Source of the DNA: Chloroflexota bacterium | GTDB lineage: Bacteria > Chloroflexota > Dormibacteria > Dormibacterales > Dormibacteraceae | Assembly (NCBI GenBank): GCA_005881825.1 | Contig: VBEO01000075.1 | Location: 1 to 64,000 of the forward strand | Direction of reading: 5' to 3' | Length of the DNA stretch: 64,000 nt | In this document: one piece after another, positions 40,515-49,363 of the stretch | Numbering within the stretch: the stretch's first letter is position 1 | How the letters are laid out: every line of letters begins with the position of its first letter | Program-made: the position numbers and the translations under genes | The notes under the pieces: generated by a model | Told to the model about the DNA's origin: nothing | The model's input: only the letters and a program-made list of their open reading frames with translations | Databases searched by the model: none

Positions 40515-41337
40515 AGCCGGGGCCGTCCGTGGCCAGCTCGAAAAGGTTGCCGCCGGGCTCCCGGAAGTAGACCGATTTGAAGTAGAAGCGGTCGATGACC
40601 GGTGTCGGTTGGAGGCCGGCCTCGGCCACGCGCTCACGCCACCCCTTCTGCTGCGCCTCGTCGCCCACCCGGAAAGCGACGTGGTGGACGCCGCCGCGGC
40701 CCTGTTGCGAGCGCTTGGGCTCCCGCGGCAGCAGCAGCGAGACTTCCGAGCCCGAGTCCCGGCCCTCCAACCCGAAGGTGTATAGCCGGTCGCCGCCCTC
40801 CAGCTCGGTCTCGGCGACGGGCTCGAACCCCATGACCAGTCGCAGCAGGTCCGCGGTGGCCTGCGGGTTGGCGCTGGCCAGCCGCACCGCGTGCAGCCCC
40901 CGCACCTGGTGCTCGGCCGGCACCGGGCTCTCCGGCCAGGCCTCGAAACGGGTGGCGCCGGCGTGCCCGGCCAGCTCGAGGCGCTGACCCTCGGGGTCCG
41001 TCAAAGCGAGCCTGCCGTCGACACGCTCGGCGGCGACCTGGTGCTCGGCCAGCCGCGCCGTCCACCACTCGAGGCTGTCTTCAGGCACGCGCAGCGTGAT
41101 GGGCGCGATCTCGGGCACGCCCGGCTGGTTGGGCACGGCGAAGGGCCAGTCGAAGAAGGTGAGGTCCGTGCCGGGGTTGCCGGTGCGGTCGGCATAGAAG
41201 AGGTGATAAGCGGAGACGTCGTCCTGGTTGACCGTCTTCTTGACCAGGCGCATGCCCAGGACGCGGGTGTAGAAGTCGACGTTGGCCGGCGCCCGACCGG
41301 TGATGGCCGTGACGTGGTGCAGCCCGCCGAGCTCCAT
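40405..41337 (-). CDS. VOC-family ring-cleaving dioxygenase (MhqO/LinE-like)
   Basis: 310 residues in two paired-beta-alpha-beta domains. GLHHVTAITG and NVDFYTRVLGMRLVKKTVNQDD open the first; VHHVAFRVGDE and the Glu in YFREPGGNLFELATDGPGF close the second, giving the His-His-Glu metal site. The full layout fits hydroquinone-cleaving or related extradiol dioxygenases. ATG chosen at 41337. It is paralogous to the gene at 62726-63697. It converges on the livM gene, with a suspicious overlap. Confidence 0.88.
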   Translation of the reverse strand: MELGGLHHVTAITGRAPANVDFYTRVLGMRLVKKTVNQDDVSAYHLFYADRTGNPGTDLTFFDWPFAVPNQPGVPEIAPITLRVPEDSLEWWTARLAEHQVAAERVDGRLALTDPEGQRLELAGHAGATRFEAWPESPVPAEHQVRGLHAVRLASANPQATADLLRLVMGFEPVAETELEGGDRLYTFGLEGRDSGSEVSLLLPREPKRSQQGRGGVHHVAFRVGDEAQQKGWRERVAEAGLQPTPVIDRFYFKSVYFREPGGNLFELATDGPGFTADEPAAELGHHLALPPFLEPRRQEIEAGLTPLPT

Positions 41338-41343
41338 CACGCT

Positions 41344-42225
41344 CTAGGCCAGGACCGCCTCTTGGTAGGTCTTCTCGGCCAGCGGCTCCAGCGGCAGGAT
41401 GCCGCTGTTCGCCACCCAGCGATAGGTCGACTCGAAGGCGTCGCGGGTGTAGGGCTCGACCACGATCCGCTCGCCGAGGCCGAACGTGCGCACGTCGACC
41501 AGCGGATGGAACTCGGGCGGCAGCTCGCGCAGGTAGTAGTGCTTGTACAGGTGCGGCTCGAGGTCGATGTCGCGCAGCGCCCGCTCCAGCGCGCGCACGT
41601 AGCGCTCGACGTCCTGGGGGGTGGCGTCGCCGGTGACCAGCATGGCCACGATGAACGTGCTGTCCACCACCTTGCGGAAGCCCTGCTGCTCGACCACGTA
41701 GCTGGAGGGGCCGAACAGGTTGGCGGCGGGCAGCTGGCGGTCGAGCAGAAGGCGCAGCCGGTCATGGGGGATGCCGACGAAGCGCAGCCTGACCTGGTCT
41801 GGCGCCAGGATGCCCTCCAGGGCCTGAACAGTTGCAAAGTGGCTGCCCGAGCGCAGACCTACGCCGATCTCGACGCCGGCCAGGTCCTCGGCGCGTTTGA
41901 CCTTCGACTCGGGCGGGACGTAGATGCCGCCCGGCGCCACCGCGTAGGCCTTGCCCCACATGCGCCCGTGGTCGCCGGCGGCGGCCGCGTTGATGGCCCA
42001 GTGGCAGGCGCCGCTGACCTCGCACTGGCGGCCCTGGCGCATCGAGTCGAAAGCTCCGTAGAGGACCTGGTCGGGGCCGCCGTCCACGGCCGCTTGAGCG
42101 CCCGCGGCGCGAAAGTCGACGTCGTGGACGAACTCGTAGTCGAGCCCTTCCTCGCTGAAGTAGCCCTTCTCCTCGGCCACCCACTCCTGCAGGCGGTTGT
42201 GGGGAACGATCCGGAACTTCGCCAT
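41344..42225 (-). CDS. Periplasmic-binding-fold protein without signal peptide (NMT1/Pht5-like)
   Basis: 293 residues resembling NMT1/ThiY-type binding proteins: EWVAEEKGYFSEEGLDYEFV, GAFDSMRQG, AEDLAGVEIGVGLRSGSHFATVQALE and ANLFGPSSYVVEQQGFRKVVDS. It begins AKFRIVPHNRLQEW with no signal sequence or lipobox. Members of this fold without signals include aromatic decarboxylases (4,5-dihydroxyphthalate decarboxylase type), which would suit the setting. ATG 42225 is chosen because GGAGGTGG lies just upstream. Confidence 0.72.
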   Translation of the reverse strand: MAKFRIVPHNRLQEWVAEEKGYFSEEGLDYEFVHDVDFRAAGAQAAVDGGPDQVLYGAFDSMRQGRQCEVSGACHWAINAAAAGDHGRMWGKAYAVAPGGIYVPPESKVKRAEDLAGVEIGVGLRSGSHFATVQALEGILAPDQVRLRFVGIPHDRLRLLLDRQLPAANLFGPSSYVVEQQGFRKVVDSTFIVAMLVTGDATPQDVERYVRALERALRDIDLEPHLYKHYYLRELPPEFHPLVDVRTFGLGERIVVEPYTRDAFESTYRWVANSGILPLEPLAEKTYQEAVLA

Positions 42226-42257
42226 GGCCACCTCCACACTCATCATATGGAGGCGCC

Positions 42258-43274
42258 ATGAAGCTCGATGTCTTCACGCACGTCTTTCCGCGGCGCTTCT
42301 TCGACCGCATGCTGGAGGTGGCCGGCGAGCTCGGGGACATGGGCAAGCGGGTGCGCGGCCTGACCACCCTGTACGACCTGGACCGCCGCTTCCGGGTGAT
42401 GGATGAGTTCGGGGACGACTACCGCCAGGTCCTCTCGCTGGCCTCTCCGCCCATCGAGTCTTACGCCTCGCCGTCTCAGGCGGTGGAGCTGGCGCGGCTG
42501 GCCAACGAGGGCATGGCCGAGCTGGTCGAGAAGCACCGCGACCGCTTTCCCGCCTTCGTGGCGGCGCTGCCCATGAACGACGTCGAGGCCGCGCTGCGCG
42601 AACTGGAGCGGGCCGCCGGTGAGCTGGGCGCGCGCGGCGTGCAGCTTTTCACCAACGTGCGCGGCCGCCCGCTCGACGAACCCGAGTTCTTTCCGGTCTT
42701 CGAGGCGCTGGCCGAACGCGACCTGGCGATCTGGCTGCACCCCGCGCGCGGCGCCGGCTCCTCCGATTACGCCAGCGAGCCGAAGTCGCGATTCGAGATC
42801 TGGTGGACTTTGGGCTGGCCATACGAGACCAGCGCCGCCATGGCGCGCCTGGTCTTCTCCAGGGTGTTCGACCGCCTGCCGGGCCTGAAGGTGATCACGC
42901 ATCACATGGGCGGGCTGGTCCCCTACCTGGAGGGTCGCGTTGCCTACGGCTGGGACGTGCTCGGCGAGCGCACGACCGACGAGGATTACTTCGCGCTCCG
43001 CGCTTCTCTCGAAAAGCGTCCGTTCGATTACTTCAAGCAGAACTTCTATGCGGACACCGCGCTTTTCGGCGCGCGCGCCGCGACCGTCTGCGGGCTCGAC
43101 TTCTTCGGCGAGGATCGCGTCCTGTTCGCGTCGGACTGCCCGTTCGATCCGGAGGGCGGCTCGCTTTATCCGCGTCTCACCATCGGCATCCTCGACGGGC
43201 TGGAGATCAGCGACGACGCGCGCGCCAAGATCTATCACCGCAACGCGGAGCGGCTGCTGAAGCTAGAGCCCTGA
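42258..43274 (+). CDS. Amidohydrolase-family protein (ACMSD-like)
   Basis: 338 residues of the amidohydrolase-2 (PF04909) family with FTHVFPRRFFD at the N-terminus, LHPARG, VITHHMGGLVPYLEGR and LFASDCPFDPEGG at the catalytic Asp. ACMSD-like enzymes decarboxylate or hydrate aromatic-derived acids. It starts head to head with the binding-fold gene (32 bases apart) and converges on the PIG-L gene. The substrate is inferred to come from the surrounding aromatic pathway. Confidence 0.86.
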   Translation: MKLDVFTHVFPRRFFDRMLEVAGELGDMGKRVRGLTTLYDLDRRFRVMDEFGDDYRQVLSLASPPIESYASPSQAVELARLANEGMAELVEKHRDRFPAFVAALPMNDVEAALRELERAAGELGARGVQLFTNVRGRPLDEPEFFPVFEALAERDLAIWLHPARGAGSSDYASEPKSRFEIWWTLGWPYETSAAMARLVFSRVFDRLPGLKVITHHMGGLVPYLEGRVAYGWDVLGERTTDEDYFALRASLEKRPFDYFKQNFYADTALFGARAATVCGLDFFGEDRVLFASDCPFDPEGGSLYPRLTIGILDGLEISDDARAKIYHRNAERLLKLEP

Positions 43275-43976
43275 CGTGAGCCGCGGGGTCGTCAGCTGGA
43301 AGGCCTCCGCCAGCTTGGTCTCCGGTCCGGCGCCGAAATAGCGCGCCTGCACCGCGCGCTGCGCGCCGCGTTCCCGGTAGTGGTCGCGCAGGTATGACTG
43401 CGCAGCCATCGCCGCCATCGCGGCCTCTTTGCGGTCGGCGACGGCCGTGTAGTCGACGAAGGTGTTGGGCTGGAACCCGCACTGCTCCGGATGGTGCGGC
43501 TCGAACAGGTACAAGCGCGGCGGCTTGATGGTCTTGAACGCGCTGGCCACGCCGGCGGCGCCCATCGCGAGCTTGCGCGCGCGATCGGCCGCGGTGAAGG
43601 CGACCGGGTGATCGGGGTTGAAGGGGTCGACCGGCGTATGCGTGACCAGGATCTCCGGCTGCAGCTCGCGCATCAGCGCAACCAGCCGCTCCAACGCCGC
43701 CGCCGGGACCTCGAGCGGGTAGTCGCCGAGGTCGAAGGGCACGAACTCCGCCCCGACCGCGGCCGCGGCCCGCGTGCACTCCTCGTGACGCATCCGCTTC
43801 ACCTTCTCGACCGTCTGTCCGGGCTCCTTCCAGAGGTCGCCGGACTCCCCGCGCTCGCCGTAGGAGAGCGCCACCACCGCCGCGCGGCCGCCGGCCGCCG
43901 TGTGGAGCGCGATCGCGCCGGCGGCGCGCCAGACGAAGTCGGCCGCGTGCGCGCCCACCACCAGCAGCGCGGACAC
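43263..43976 (-). CDS. PIG-L-family hydrolase (GalB/4-oxalomesaconate hydratase-like candidate)
   Basis: 237 residues matching the PIG-L/LmbE family. VVGAHAADFVWRAAGA carries a HxxD position (A-H-A-A-D, a variant of A-H-P-D-D), and VTHTPVDPFNPDHPVAF the distal histidines. YGERGESGDLW is the family loop. GalB, a 4-oxalomesaconate hydratase, belongs to this family, and an LigJ-like gene is next door, so a role in protocatechuate/gallate breakdown is plausible. GTG at 43976. The second residue of the HPDD motif departs from most deacetylases. Confidence 0.78.
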   Translation of the reverse strand: MSALLVVGAHAADFVWRAAGAIALHTAAGGRAAVVALSYGERGESGDLWKEPGQTVEKVKRMRHEECTRAAAAVGAEFVPFDLGDYPLEVPAAALERLVALMRELQPEILVTHTPVDPFNPDHPVAFTAADRARKLAMGAAGVASAFKTIKPPRLYLFEPHHPEQCGFQPNTFVDYTAVADRKEAAMAAMAAQSYLRDHYRERGAQRAVQARYFGAGPETKLAEAFQLTTPRLTSGL

Positions 43977-43997
43977 GGGTCCTAATATGAACCAGGC

Positions 43998-44384
43998 GTG
44001 GGCAGGCGGCAGCGGCTGGAAGTGCCCGGCGTGACGCACAACGCTCCGATACCCATGGGCGTCCGCCTGGGCAACCTGGTCTTCTCCTCCGGGATCTCGG
44101 GCAAGGACCCCGCCGACGGCTCCCTCCCGCCCGACGCCGCGCGCCAGGCGGAGCTCATGTTCCAACACGTGCGCACGCTGCTCGAGGAGGCGGGCGCCGG
44201 CCTCGACGACGTGGCCCGGATGACGGTGTACATCAAGGACGATGCCTACCGCGACGACCTGAATCGGGAATGGCTCAAAGCCTTCCCCGACGAGTCGGAC
44301 CGGCCGGCGCGGCACACGCTGGTGTGGGACCTGCGCGGCGGGATGCTGCTGCAGTGCGAGCTGGTAGCCGTGGTCGGATCGTGA
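43998..44384 (+). CDS. RidA-family protein
   Basis: 128 residues of the YjgF/RidA fold. VRLGNLVFSSGISGKDPADG and VARMTVYIKDDAYRDDLNREW are typical, ending with LLQCELVAVVGS. RidA proteins deaminate reactive enamines or, in catabolic loci, act on ring-cleavage products. The start (GTG 43998) is weakly supported, and a later GTG is possible. It lies 21 bases from the divergent PIG-L start and 26 bases before the LigJ-like gene. Confidence 0.82.
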   Translation: MGRRQRLEVPGVTHNAPIPMGVRLGNLVFSSGISGKDPADGSLPPDAARQAELMFQHVRTLLEEAGAGLDDVARMTVYIKDDAYRDDLNREWLKAFPDESDRPARHTLVWDLRGGMLLQCELVAVVGS

Positions 44385-44410
44385 GCCGGCAGAAGCTGGA
44401 GGACGGATAA

Positions 44411-45433
44411 ATGATCATCGACGTCCACGGGCATGTCTCGGCCCCGCCCGAGCTCTACGCGTACAAGTCGAACCTGATCGCCAGCCGCGGTTACCACGGT
44501 CGCGGGAACCCCGGCATCAGCGACGAGAAGATGCAGCAGGCGGCGCTGAAACACATCGATCTGCTGAAGTCGGTGGGCACCGACGTGCAGTTCCTGTCAC
44601 CGCGTCCTTTTCAACTGATGCACTCCGAATCTCCCGAGTCGATCGTGCGCTGGTGGGTGCAGGCGAACAACGACATCATCGCGCGCAACTGCAAAGCGTT
44701 TCCGGATGTGTTCCGCGGTGTTTGCGGACTTCCGCAAACACCCGGCGCCGACATTCGCGCGTGCGTCGAAGAGCTGGAGCGCTGCGTGACCGAGCACGCC
44801 TTCATCGGCTGCCTGATCAATCCCGATCCCACCGAGGGCACCGGCCTGATGCCCACCCTCGACGACGAGTACTGGTTTCCGCTGTACGAGAAGATGGTCG
44901 AGCTCGATGTGCCGGGCCTCGTGCACTCGACGTCGTGCCGCAACTTTCGCGAGTCTTACAGCGCGCACTTCATCACCGAAGAGAGCATCGCCGTCATCAA
45001 CCTTTGCAAGGTCGAGAGCCGCGTGTTCCAGGTCTTCCCGCGGCTGCGGCTGATCGTTTCACATGGCGGCGGATCCGTGCCCTACCAGATCGGCCGCTGG
45101 CGCGCGCACCGGATCCGCGAGCGGGATGCGCAACCGCAGCTGGAATCCTTCGACGACAGCCTGCGCAAGCTGTACTTCGACACCGTGCTCTACAACCAGG
45201 AGTCGCTCGACCTGCTGTTCCGCATCGTGGGCACCGACCGCTGCCTGTTCGGGACCGAGAACCCGGGGTCGGGGTCAGCCAAGGATCCGGAGACGGGCAG
45301 ATGGCTCGACGACCTGAGGCCGGTCATCGAGTCCATCTCCTGGCTCACCGACGACGACCGGCGGCGGATATTCGAGGAGAACCCCAGGACCGTCTTCCCG
45401 CGCTATCGGGCCGCGGTGGGAGTGCCGTCATGA
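44411..45433 (+). CDS. LigJ-like 4-oxalomesaconate hydratase candidate (amidohydrolase)
   Basis: 340 residues beginning MIIDVHGHVSAPPELYAYK, with the HGH metal motif. FLSPRPFQLMH, CLINPDPTEGTGLMPTLDDE, LVHSTSC, LIVSHGGGSVPYQIGRWR and LFGTENPG agree with 4-oxalomesaconate hydratase LigJ, which acts in protocatechuate 4,5-cleavage after the ring is opened. GGAGGACG precedes the ATG. It overlaps pcaH by ATGA. The presence of this gene in one operon with intradiol PcaHG is unusual. Confidence 0.82.
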   Translation: MIIDVHGHVSAPPELYAYKSNLIASRGYHGRGNPGISDEKMQQAALKHIDLLKSVGTDVQFLSPRPFQLMHSESPESIVRWWVQANNDIIARNCKAFPDVFRGVCGLPQTPGADIRACVEELERCVTEHAFIGCLINPDPTEGTGLMPTLDDEYWFPLYEKMVELDVPGLVHSTSCRNFRESYSAHFITEESIAVINLCKVESRVFQVFPRLRLIVSHGGGSVPYQIGRWRAHRIRERDAQPQLESFDDSLRKLYFDTVLYNQESLDLLFRIVGTDRCLFGTENPGSGSAKDPETGRWLDDLRPVIESISWLTDDDRRRIFEENPRTVFPRYRAAVGVPS

Positions 45434-46125
45434 GCGCCCAGACCACGGAAGAGGCCTTCGAGCCGCCGTACCTGTGGCCGGCCTATCGGTCGACCGTCCT
45501 ACGGGCACCCAAGCAGCCGTTGGTCCGGCTGCCGTCGGAGTGGTTCCACACGATCCCGGGCCCGGTGTACGGCCGTGTTCCAGTGCGGCCGGAGGACGCC
45601 GACCTCACCCGCCAGCACGCGGGCGAGCCGCTGGGCGAGCGCATCATCCTGACCGGCCGCGTCCTGGACTCGGACGGGCGGCCGGTGCGGGGCACGCTGG
45701 TCGAGATCTGGCAGGCCAACGCGGCCGGCCGTTACGTGGACCCCTCCGATCAGCACCCGGCGCCTCTCGACCCCAACTTCACAGGCGCCGGCCGCTGCCT
45801 GACCGACGCGGAGGGCCGGTACCGGTTCGTGACCGTCAAACCCGGCGCCTACCCTTGGCGCAACGACCACAACGCCTGGCGGCCGGCGCACGTCCACTTC
45901 TCGCTCTTCGGATCGCAGCTGTCGAGCCGCCTGGTGACGCAGATGTATTTCCCCGGCGACCCGTTGATCCCCCAGGATCCGATCCTGGAGGCCATCCCCG
46001 ACCCGCGCGGACGCGAGCGCCTGGTGGCCGCGTTCGACCGCGAGGTGACCCAGCCCGAGTGGGCGCTGGGCTACCGCTGGGACATCGTCCTGCGGGGTCG
46101 CGACGCCACGCCGATGGAAGCCTGA
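45430..46125 (+). CDS. pcaH: Protocatechuate 3,4-dioxygenase beta subunit
   Basis: 231 residues. RAPKQPLVRLPSEW near the N-terminus, ILTGRVLDSDGRPVRGTLVE and YPWRNDHNAWRPAHVHFSLFG contain the Tyr-Tyr-His-His iron ligands of the intradiol family. FPGDPLIPQDPILEAIPD is also typical. With PcaG it cleaves protocatechuate between the hydroxyls to beta-carboxymuconate. ATG at 45430, overlapping the LigJ-like gene. No pcaB/C/D genes are visible nearby. Confidence 0.93.
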   Translation: MSAQTTEEAFEPPYLWPAYRSTVLRAPKQPLVRLPSEWFHTIPGPVYGRVPVRPEDADLTRQHAGEPLGERIILTGRVLDSDGRPVRGTLVEIWQANAAGRYVDPSDQHPAPLDPNFTGAGRCLTDAEGRYRFVTVKPGAYPWRNDHNAWRPAHVHFSLFGSQLSSRLVTQMYFPGDPLIPQDPILEAIPDPRGRERLVAAFDREVTQPEWALGYRWDIVLRGRDATPMEA

Positions 46126-46130
46126 GCTTC

Positions 46131-46604
46131 TTGGCCGGGCAGGGTCCGACGCCGTCGCAGACGGTGGGGCCGTTCTTTGGGTTCGCGATGCCTTTCCCTG
46201 ATGACACCAGGGCCGTGTCCGGGGATGGGGTGCGCATCGAAGGCCAGCTGCTGGACGGCGCCGGGGAGCCCGTGCCGGATGGGCTGATCGAGGTCTGGCA
46301 GGGGGAGGAGTTCGCGCGCTGCCGGACCGATCCGGAGGGGGTCTTCCACTTCGTGGTCAGCAAGCCGCCGGCCAACGGCTCGCACGCCCCCCACCTCGAG
46401 CTCTACGTGTTCGCGCGCGGGCTGCTGCGCCAGCTGGCGACCAGGCTCTACTTCCCTGACGAGGAGGCAGCCAACGCCGCCGACCCTGCGCTGGAGCTGG
46501 CCGGTGACCGGCGCGGCACCCTGGTCGCGCGCGACGAAGGTGGCATCTTGCGCTTCGACATCCGGCTGCAGGGCGAGGGGGAGACGGTCTTCTTCGAGCT
46601 CTGA
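46131..46604 (+). CDS. pcaG: Protocatechuate 3,4-dioxygenase alpha subunit
   Basis: 157 residues. TPSQTVGPFFGFAMPF, IEGQLLDGAGEPVPDGLIEVWQ and PHLELYVFARGLLRQLATRLYFPDE are PcaG hallmarks, and the end GETVFFEL matches the family. It is shorter than typical (about 190), mainly because the loop after EVWQ is brief. TTG at 46131, five bases after pcaH. Its last codons lie at the start of a 161-bp tandem duplication. Confidence 0.88.
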   Translation: MAGQGPTPSQTVGPFFGFAMPFPDDTRAVSGDGVRIEGQLLDGAGEPVPDGLIEVWQGEEFARCRTDPEGVFHFVVSKPPANGSHAPHLELYVFARGLLRQLATRLYFPDEEAANAADPALELAGDRRGTLVARDEGGILRFDIRLQGEGETVFFEL

Positions 46605-46873
46605 CCGGACTCCTCCCCATTTGTGGGGAGGTCCGCCCGAAGGGCGGGGAGGGGGTCGACCATCCCGTCCGCCTCGCTGCGCTCGGCACCTCCCCGCGCA
46701 GCGGGGAGGAGACCTCCCCGCGCAGCGGGGAGGAGTTGTGGGAGACGGTCTTCTTCGAGCTCCGACCGGACTCCTCCCCACTTGTGGGGAGGTCCGCCCG
46801 AAGGGCGGGGAGGGGGTCGATCGTCCCCTCCGCCTCGCTGCGCTCGGCACCTCCCCGCGCAGCGGGGAGGAGT
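46581..46873. repeat. Tandem 161-bp repeat with CCTCCCC...GGGGAGG palindromes
   Basis: The sequence from GAGACGGTCTTCTTCGAGCT (46581) recurs at 46742, giving two copies with only a few differences; the first carries an extra 30-bp CCTCCCCGC-GCA-GCGGGGAGG unit. The copy includes the last codons of pcaG, so the pcaG tail was duplicated along with the repeat. Each unit holds two to three hairpins. It fills the pcaG to RraA gap of 269 bases, and no gene is seen in it. Confidence 0.9.
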
Positions 46874-47476
46874 TCACCCAGGCCGCAGGCCGAGCAGGTC
46901 GAGCGTCAGCTCGCCCTCGCGCAGGCGCGCCATCATCTCGAGCTCGCGCTCGGCGCGGGCGCGCGACTTCTCGAGCACCTCGGCCGCGCGATCGCGGGCG
47001 ACCACCACCACGCCGTCGGAGTCCGCGACCACGACGTCACCGGGCCCCACGAGCACCCCGCTGCAGACGACCGGCTCGCCATAGCGCCCCGGCTCGTGCT
47101 TGACCGTGCGCTGGATGGAGATGCCGCGGGCGAAGACAGGGAACCGGTGCCGTTCCAGCGCCTCCACGTCCCGCACCCCGCCATCGATCACCAGCCCGGC
47201 AACGCCGCGGGCCAGGGCCGCCACCGTCAGCACCTCGCCCCAGTAGCCCGCCAGGTGGCCCTGCGCGGCCACCACCAGGACCTCCCCGCCGGAGCACGCC
47301 GCCACCGCGCGGTGGATCGCCAGGTTGTCGCCGGCGGCGCATTCCACGGGCAGCGCCGGACCGCAGCAGGCCGCGCCCTTCCAGACCGCGCGCACTCCGG
47401 CATCCAGCCCGCCGGCGGCGCCGGCGGCCTCGAAGACGGTGGCCGCTCCGAACCCGGCGAGCTCCCTCAGCTCCAA
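46874..47476 (-). CDS. RraA-family aldolase (LigK/CHA-aldolase-like)
   Basis: 200 residues of the RraA/HMG aldolase family. The acidic metal/substrate site is seen in AAQGHLAGYWGEVLTVAA and the catalytic pattern GLVIDGGVRDVEALE, with VGPGDVVVADSDGVVVVARD late. This family includes 4-carboxy-4-hydroxy-2-oxoadipate aldolase (LigK), which splits the last intermediate into pyruvate and oxaloacetate. TTG start at 47476 overlaps the LigB-type gene end by 10 bases, so they are co-expressed. Confidence 0.86.
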   Translation of the reverse strand: MELRELAGFGAATVFEAAGAAGGLDAGVRAVWKGAACCGPALPVECAAGDNLAIHRAVAACSGGEVLVVAAQGHLAGYWGEVLTVAALARGVAGLVIDGGVRDVEALERHRFPVFARGISIQRTVKHEPGRYGEPVVCSGVLVGPGDVVVADSDGVVVVARDRAAEVLEKSRARAERELEMMARLREGELTLDLLGLRPG

Positions 47477-48450
47477 CGGGCGAAGCCCATGCCGCAGCCG
47501 GTGCCGGCCGGGCTGCGGTAGGTGGGCACGTAGTCCAGCACCTCCAGCTCGAGGTGCTCGGTGGCTCCCGCCACCACCACCCAGTTGCGGATCTCGGAGG
47601 TGCCCGACATCAGCTCCTCCTGTGGGATGGCGGCCAGCCGCGCCGAGTCCCGCGCCCGGAAGGCCTCGAGGACGCGCTGGTCCAGCTCCTCGTCGATCAC
47701 GAAGTGGCTGAGCCCGCCCGAGGCGGCGATCGCCACCCGCGACCCGTCGTCCCAGGACTCGACCGCGCGCCGGATCGCCTGGCCGAAGGCGTAGCAGCGC
47801 GCGGCGGTGGGCTGGTTGGGCGGGAAGTAGGTGTTGACCAGGACCGGGACCATCGGCACGGCGTGGTCCCGCATCAGCCGGATCCTGACGAAGTTGAACG
47901 CGTGCCCGATCGAGCGGCCCGCCGGCTGCTCCCGCAGCTGCGCCACGTCGAAGCCCTCGATCATCATCCGCTCGACCATGTGGCGGCCGAGCTCGGGCAC
48001 GCAGCGGTAGCTCTCGCGCTGTTCGCCGTAGTTGGCCCAGCGCGCCGGGCGCAGCGAGGGCGGCAGCTCCTCCTCCGGCTTGGGGATGCTCTCCACGCTC
48101 TCACCCCAGAAGATGGCCAGCGTGGGCATGCCGTCGTCCAGGAAGAGTTCGCGCTGGTCGTCGCCGATGATGACCACCAGATCGGGCGCGGTCTCGGCCA
48201 GTGTCTCGGCCAGGGCGTCGATCGCCCGGTCGCAGCGGGCGTGCTTCTCGGCCCAGACCGCGTCATCGATCTGGGCGTCGAGGTGCTCGCCCTGGCGCGC
48301 TTGCAGGAGCCCTTCGTAGTCATAGACCTGCCCGCGAAAGCGCAGGTCCCGGTTCTGGCGGTCGCGCTCCTGGTGCAGGCGCCAGAGTTCGGCCGGCGTG
48401 CTCAGCTGCGGGCTGTGCGAGGCGGCGACGCCGAGCACGATCTCTGCCAT
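47467..48450 (-). CDS. Class III extradiol dioxygenase catalytic subunit (LigB-like)
   Basis: 327 residues of the LigB superfamily, which uses Fe(II) with His/His/Glu. The first metal His lies in GVAASHSPQLS, SGGLSHFVIDEEL holds the conserved general-acid His region, and GTSEIRNWVVVAGA the Glu. Family members cleave protocatechuate (4,5), gallate or related catechols. No separate LigA-type subunit gene is next to it. It is followed by the RraA aldolase and preceded by a DUF6282 gene, all on the minus strand. Confidence 0.87.
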   Translation of the reverse strand: MAEIVLGVAASHSPQLSTPAELWRLHQERDRQNRDLRFRGQVYDYEGLLQARQGEHLDAQIDDAVWAEKHARCDRAIDALAETLAETAPDLVVIIGDDQRELFLDDGMPTLAIFWGESVESIPKPEEELPPSLRPARWANYGEQRESYRCVPELGRHMVERMMIEGFDVAQLREQPAGRSIGHAFNFVRIRLMRDHAVPMVPVLVNTYFPPNQPTAARCYAFGQAIRRAVESWDDGSRVAIAASGGLSHFVIDEELDQRVLEAFRARDSARLAAIPQEELMSGTSEIRNWVVVAGATEHLELEVLDYVPTYRSPAGTGCGMGFARWS

Positions 48451-48454
48451 CGCG

Positions 48455-49360
48455 TCAAACCTCCTGAACTATCCCGATGCCGAGAAGCTGGCACGGGTTG
48501 GTCACCGCCATCCGCGTCACCGCGGCCGACGAGAAACCGGCGGCCAGCAGGCGCTCGGCGAACTCGGCCAGGCCGGCGGCCACCGGCGGGTTGGTCGTCT
48601 GGCCGAGGTCGGTGGAGATGACCACCTGCTGCGGCCCGGTCGCCCGGATGTTGGAGATCAAAGTGTCCCAGGTCGTCTTGCCGGTGTGCGCGGTCGTGAA
48701 GCAGTGCTCGATGAAGGCCCCGCGCCGGGTCAGCTCCAGCTGCTCGCCCGCGCTCAAGTTGAGGCTGGGGAACTCGGCGTGCGTGACCACCACGGCGCCG
48801 TCGCCCGCCTGCACCCGCTCGACGAGCGCGAACACCTCCGCCCGCCCGATGTGACCTGTGGCCACCACCATCCCGTGGGCGAGCGCCAGCTCCAGGCACT
48901 CGGAGGCGGGCGCCGTGAGCTGGCCGGCCGGATCGAGCAGCGAGATCGGGGCGGGATAGCCGGCCCGCGCCATCAGCTCCGCCTGCACCGCGCCCCAGGC
49001 CGGCGGGGGAGCGTTCACGGGCCGAGCCGTCCACTCGTTGGCGGCGTCCACCGTCGGCATCCAGACCACCCGGGCGCCCAGCCGCGCCGAGATCTCCAGG
49101 GCCGCCGGGTTGAGGCCGCCCACCGCGTGGTTGAGCGTGATCGAGCCGACGGCTTCGATGCCGGGCCGGACCTGCCGCACCACGGCCGCCCGCTCGGCCG
49201 TGGGGACGTAGTGCGACTTGAGCACGAAACCGCGGAGGCCGTGCGTCAAGAACTCTGACGCCAGGTCGAGGTCGCTGAGGCGCCGCTCGATGACATCCGG
49301 CGCCACGTGCACGTGCATGTCGACAGCGCCGGCGATGGCTCGCCAAGCCTCTTCAGGCAT
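48455..49360 (-). CDS. DUF6282 amidohydrolase-like protein
   Basis: 301 residues with an N-terminal AVDMHVHVAPDVIERR (HxH) and later histidines in VVATGHIGRAEV and VVVTHAEFPSL, and VISTDLGQ as the distal acidic position. These are features of metal-dependent amidohydrolase-like barrels (DUF6282). The reaction is unknown; a lactonase or hydratase step in ring breakdown is plausible. ATG at 49360, 4 bases upstream of the LigB-type gene and 3 bases after the epimerase. Confidence 0.8.
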   Translation of the reverse strand: MPEEAWRAIAGAVDMHVHVAPDVIERRLSDLDLASEFLTHGLRGFVLKSHYVPTAERAAVVRQVRPGIEAVGSITLNHAVGGLNPAALEISARLGARVVWMPTVDAANEWTARPVNAPPPAWGAVQAELMARAGYPAPISLLDPAGQLTAPASECLELALAHGMVVATGHIGRAEVFALVERVQAGDGAVVVTHAEFPSLNLSAGEQLELTRRGAFIEHCFTTAHTGKTTWDTLISNIRATGPQQVVISTDLGQTTNPPVAAGLAEFAERLLAAGFSSAAVTRMAVTNPCQLLGIGIVQEV

Positions 49361-49363
49361 TCG

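Noticed and set aside
46605-46873. Open frames in the pcaG-RraA gap
   Set aside because: They run through tandem hairpin repeats and give repetitive Pro/Arg/Gly peptides; treated as repeat, not genes.
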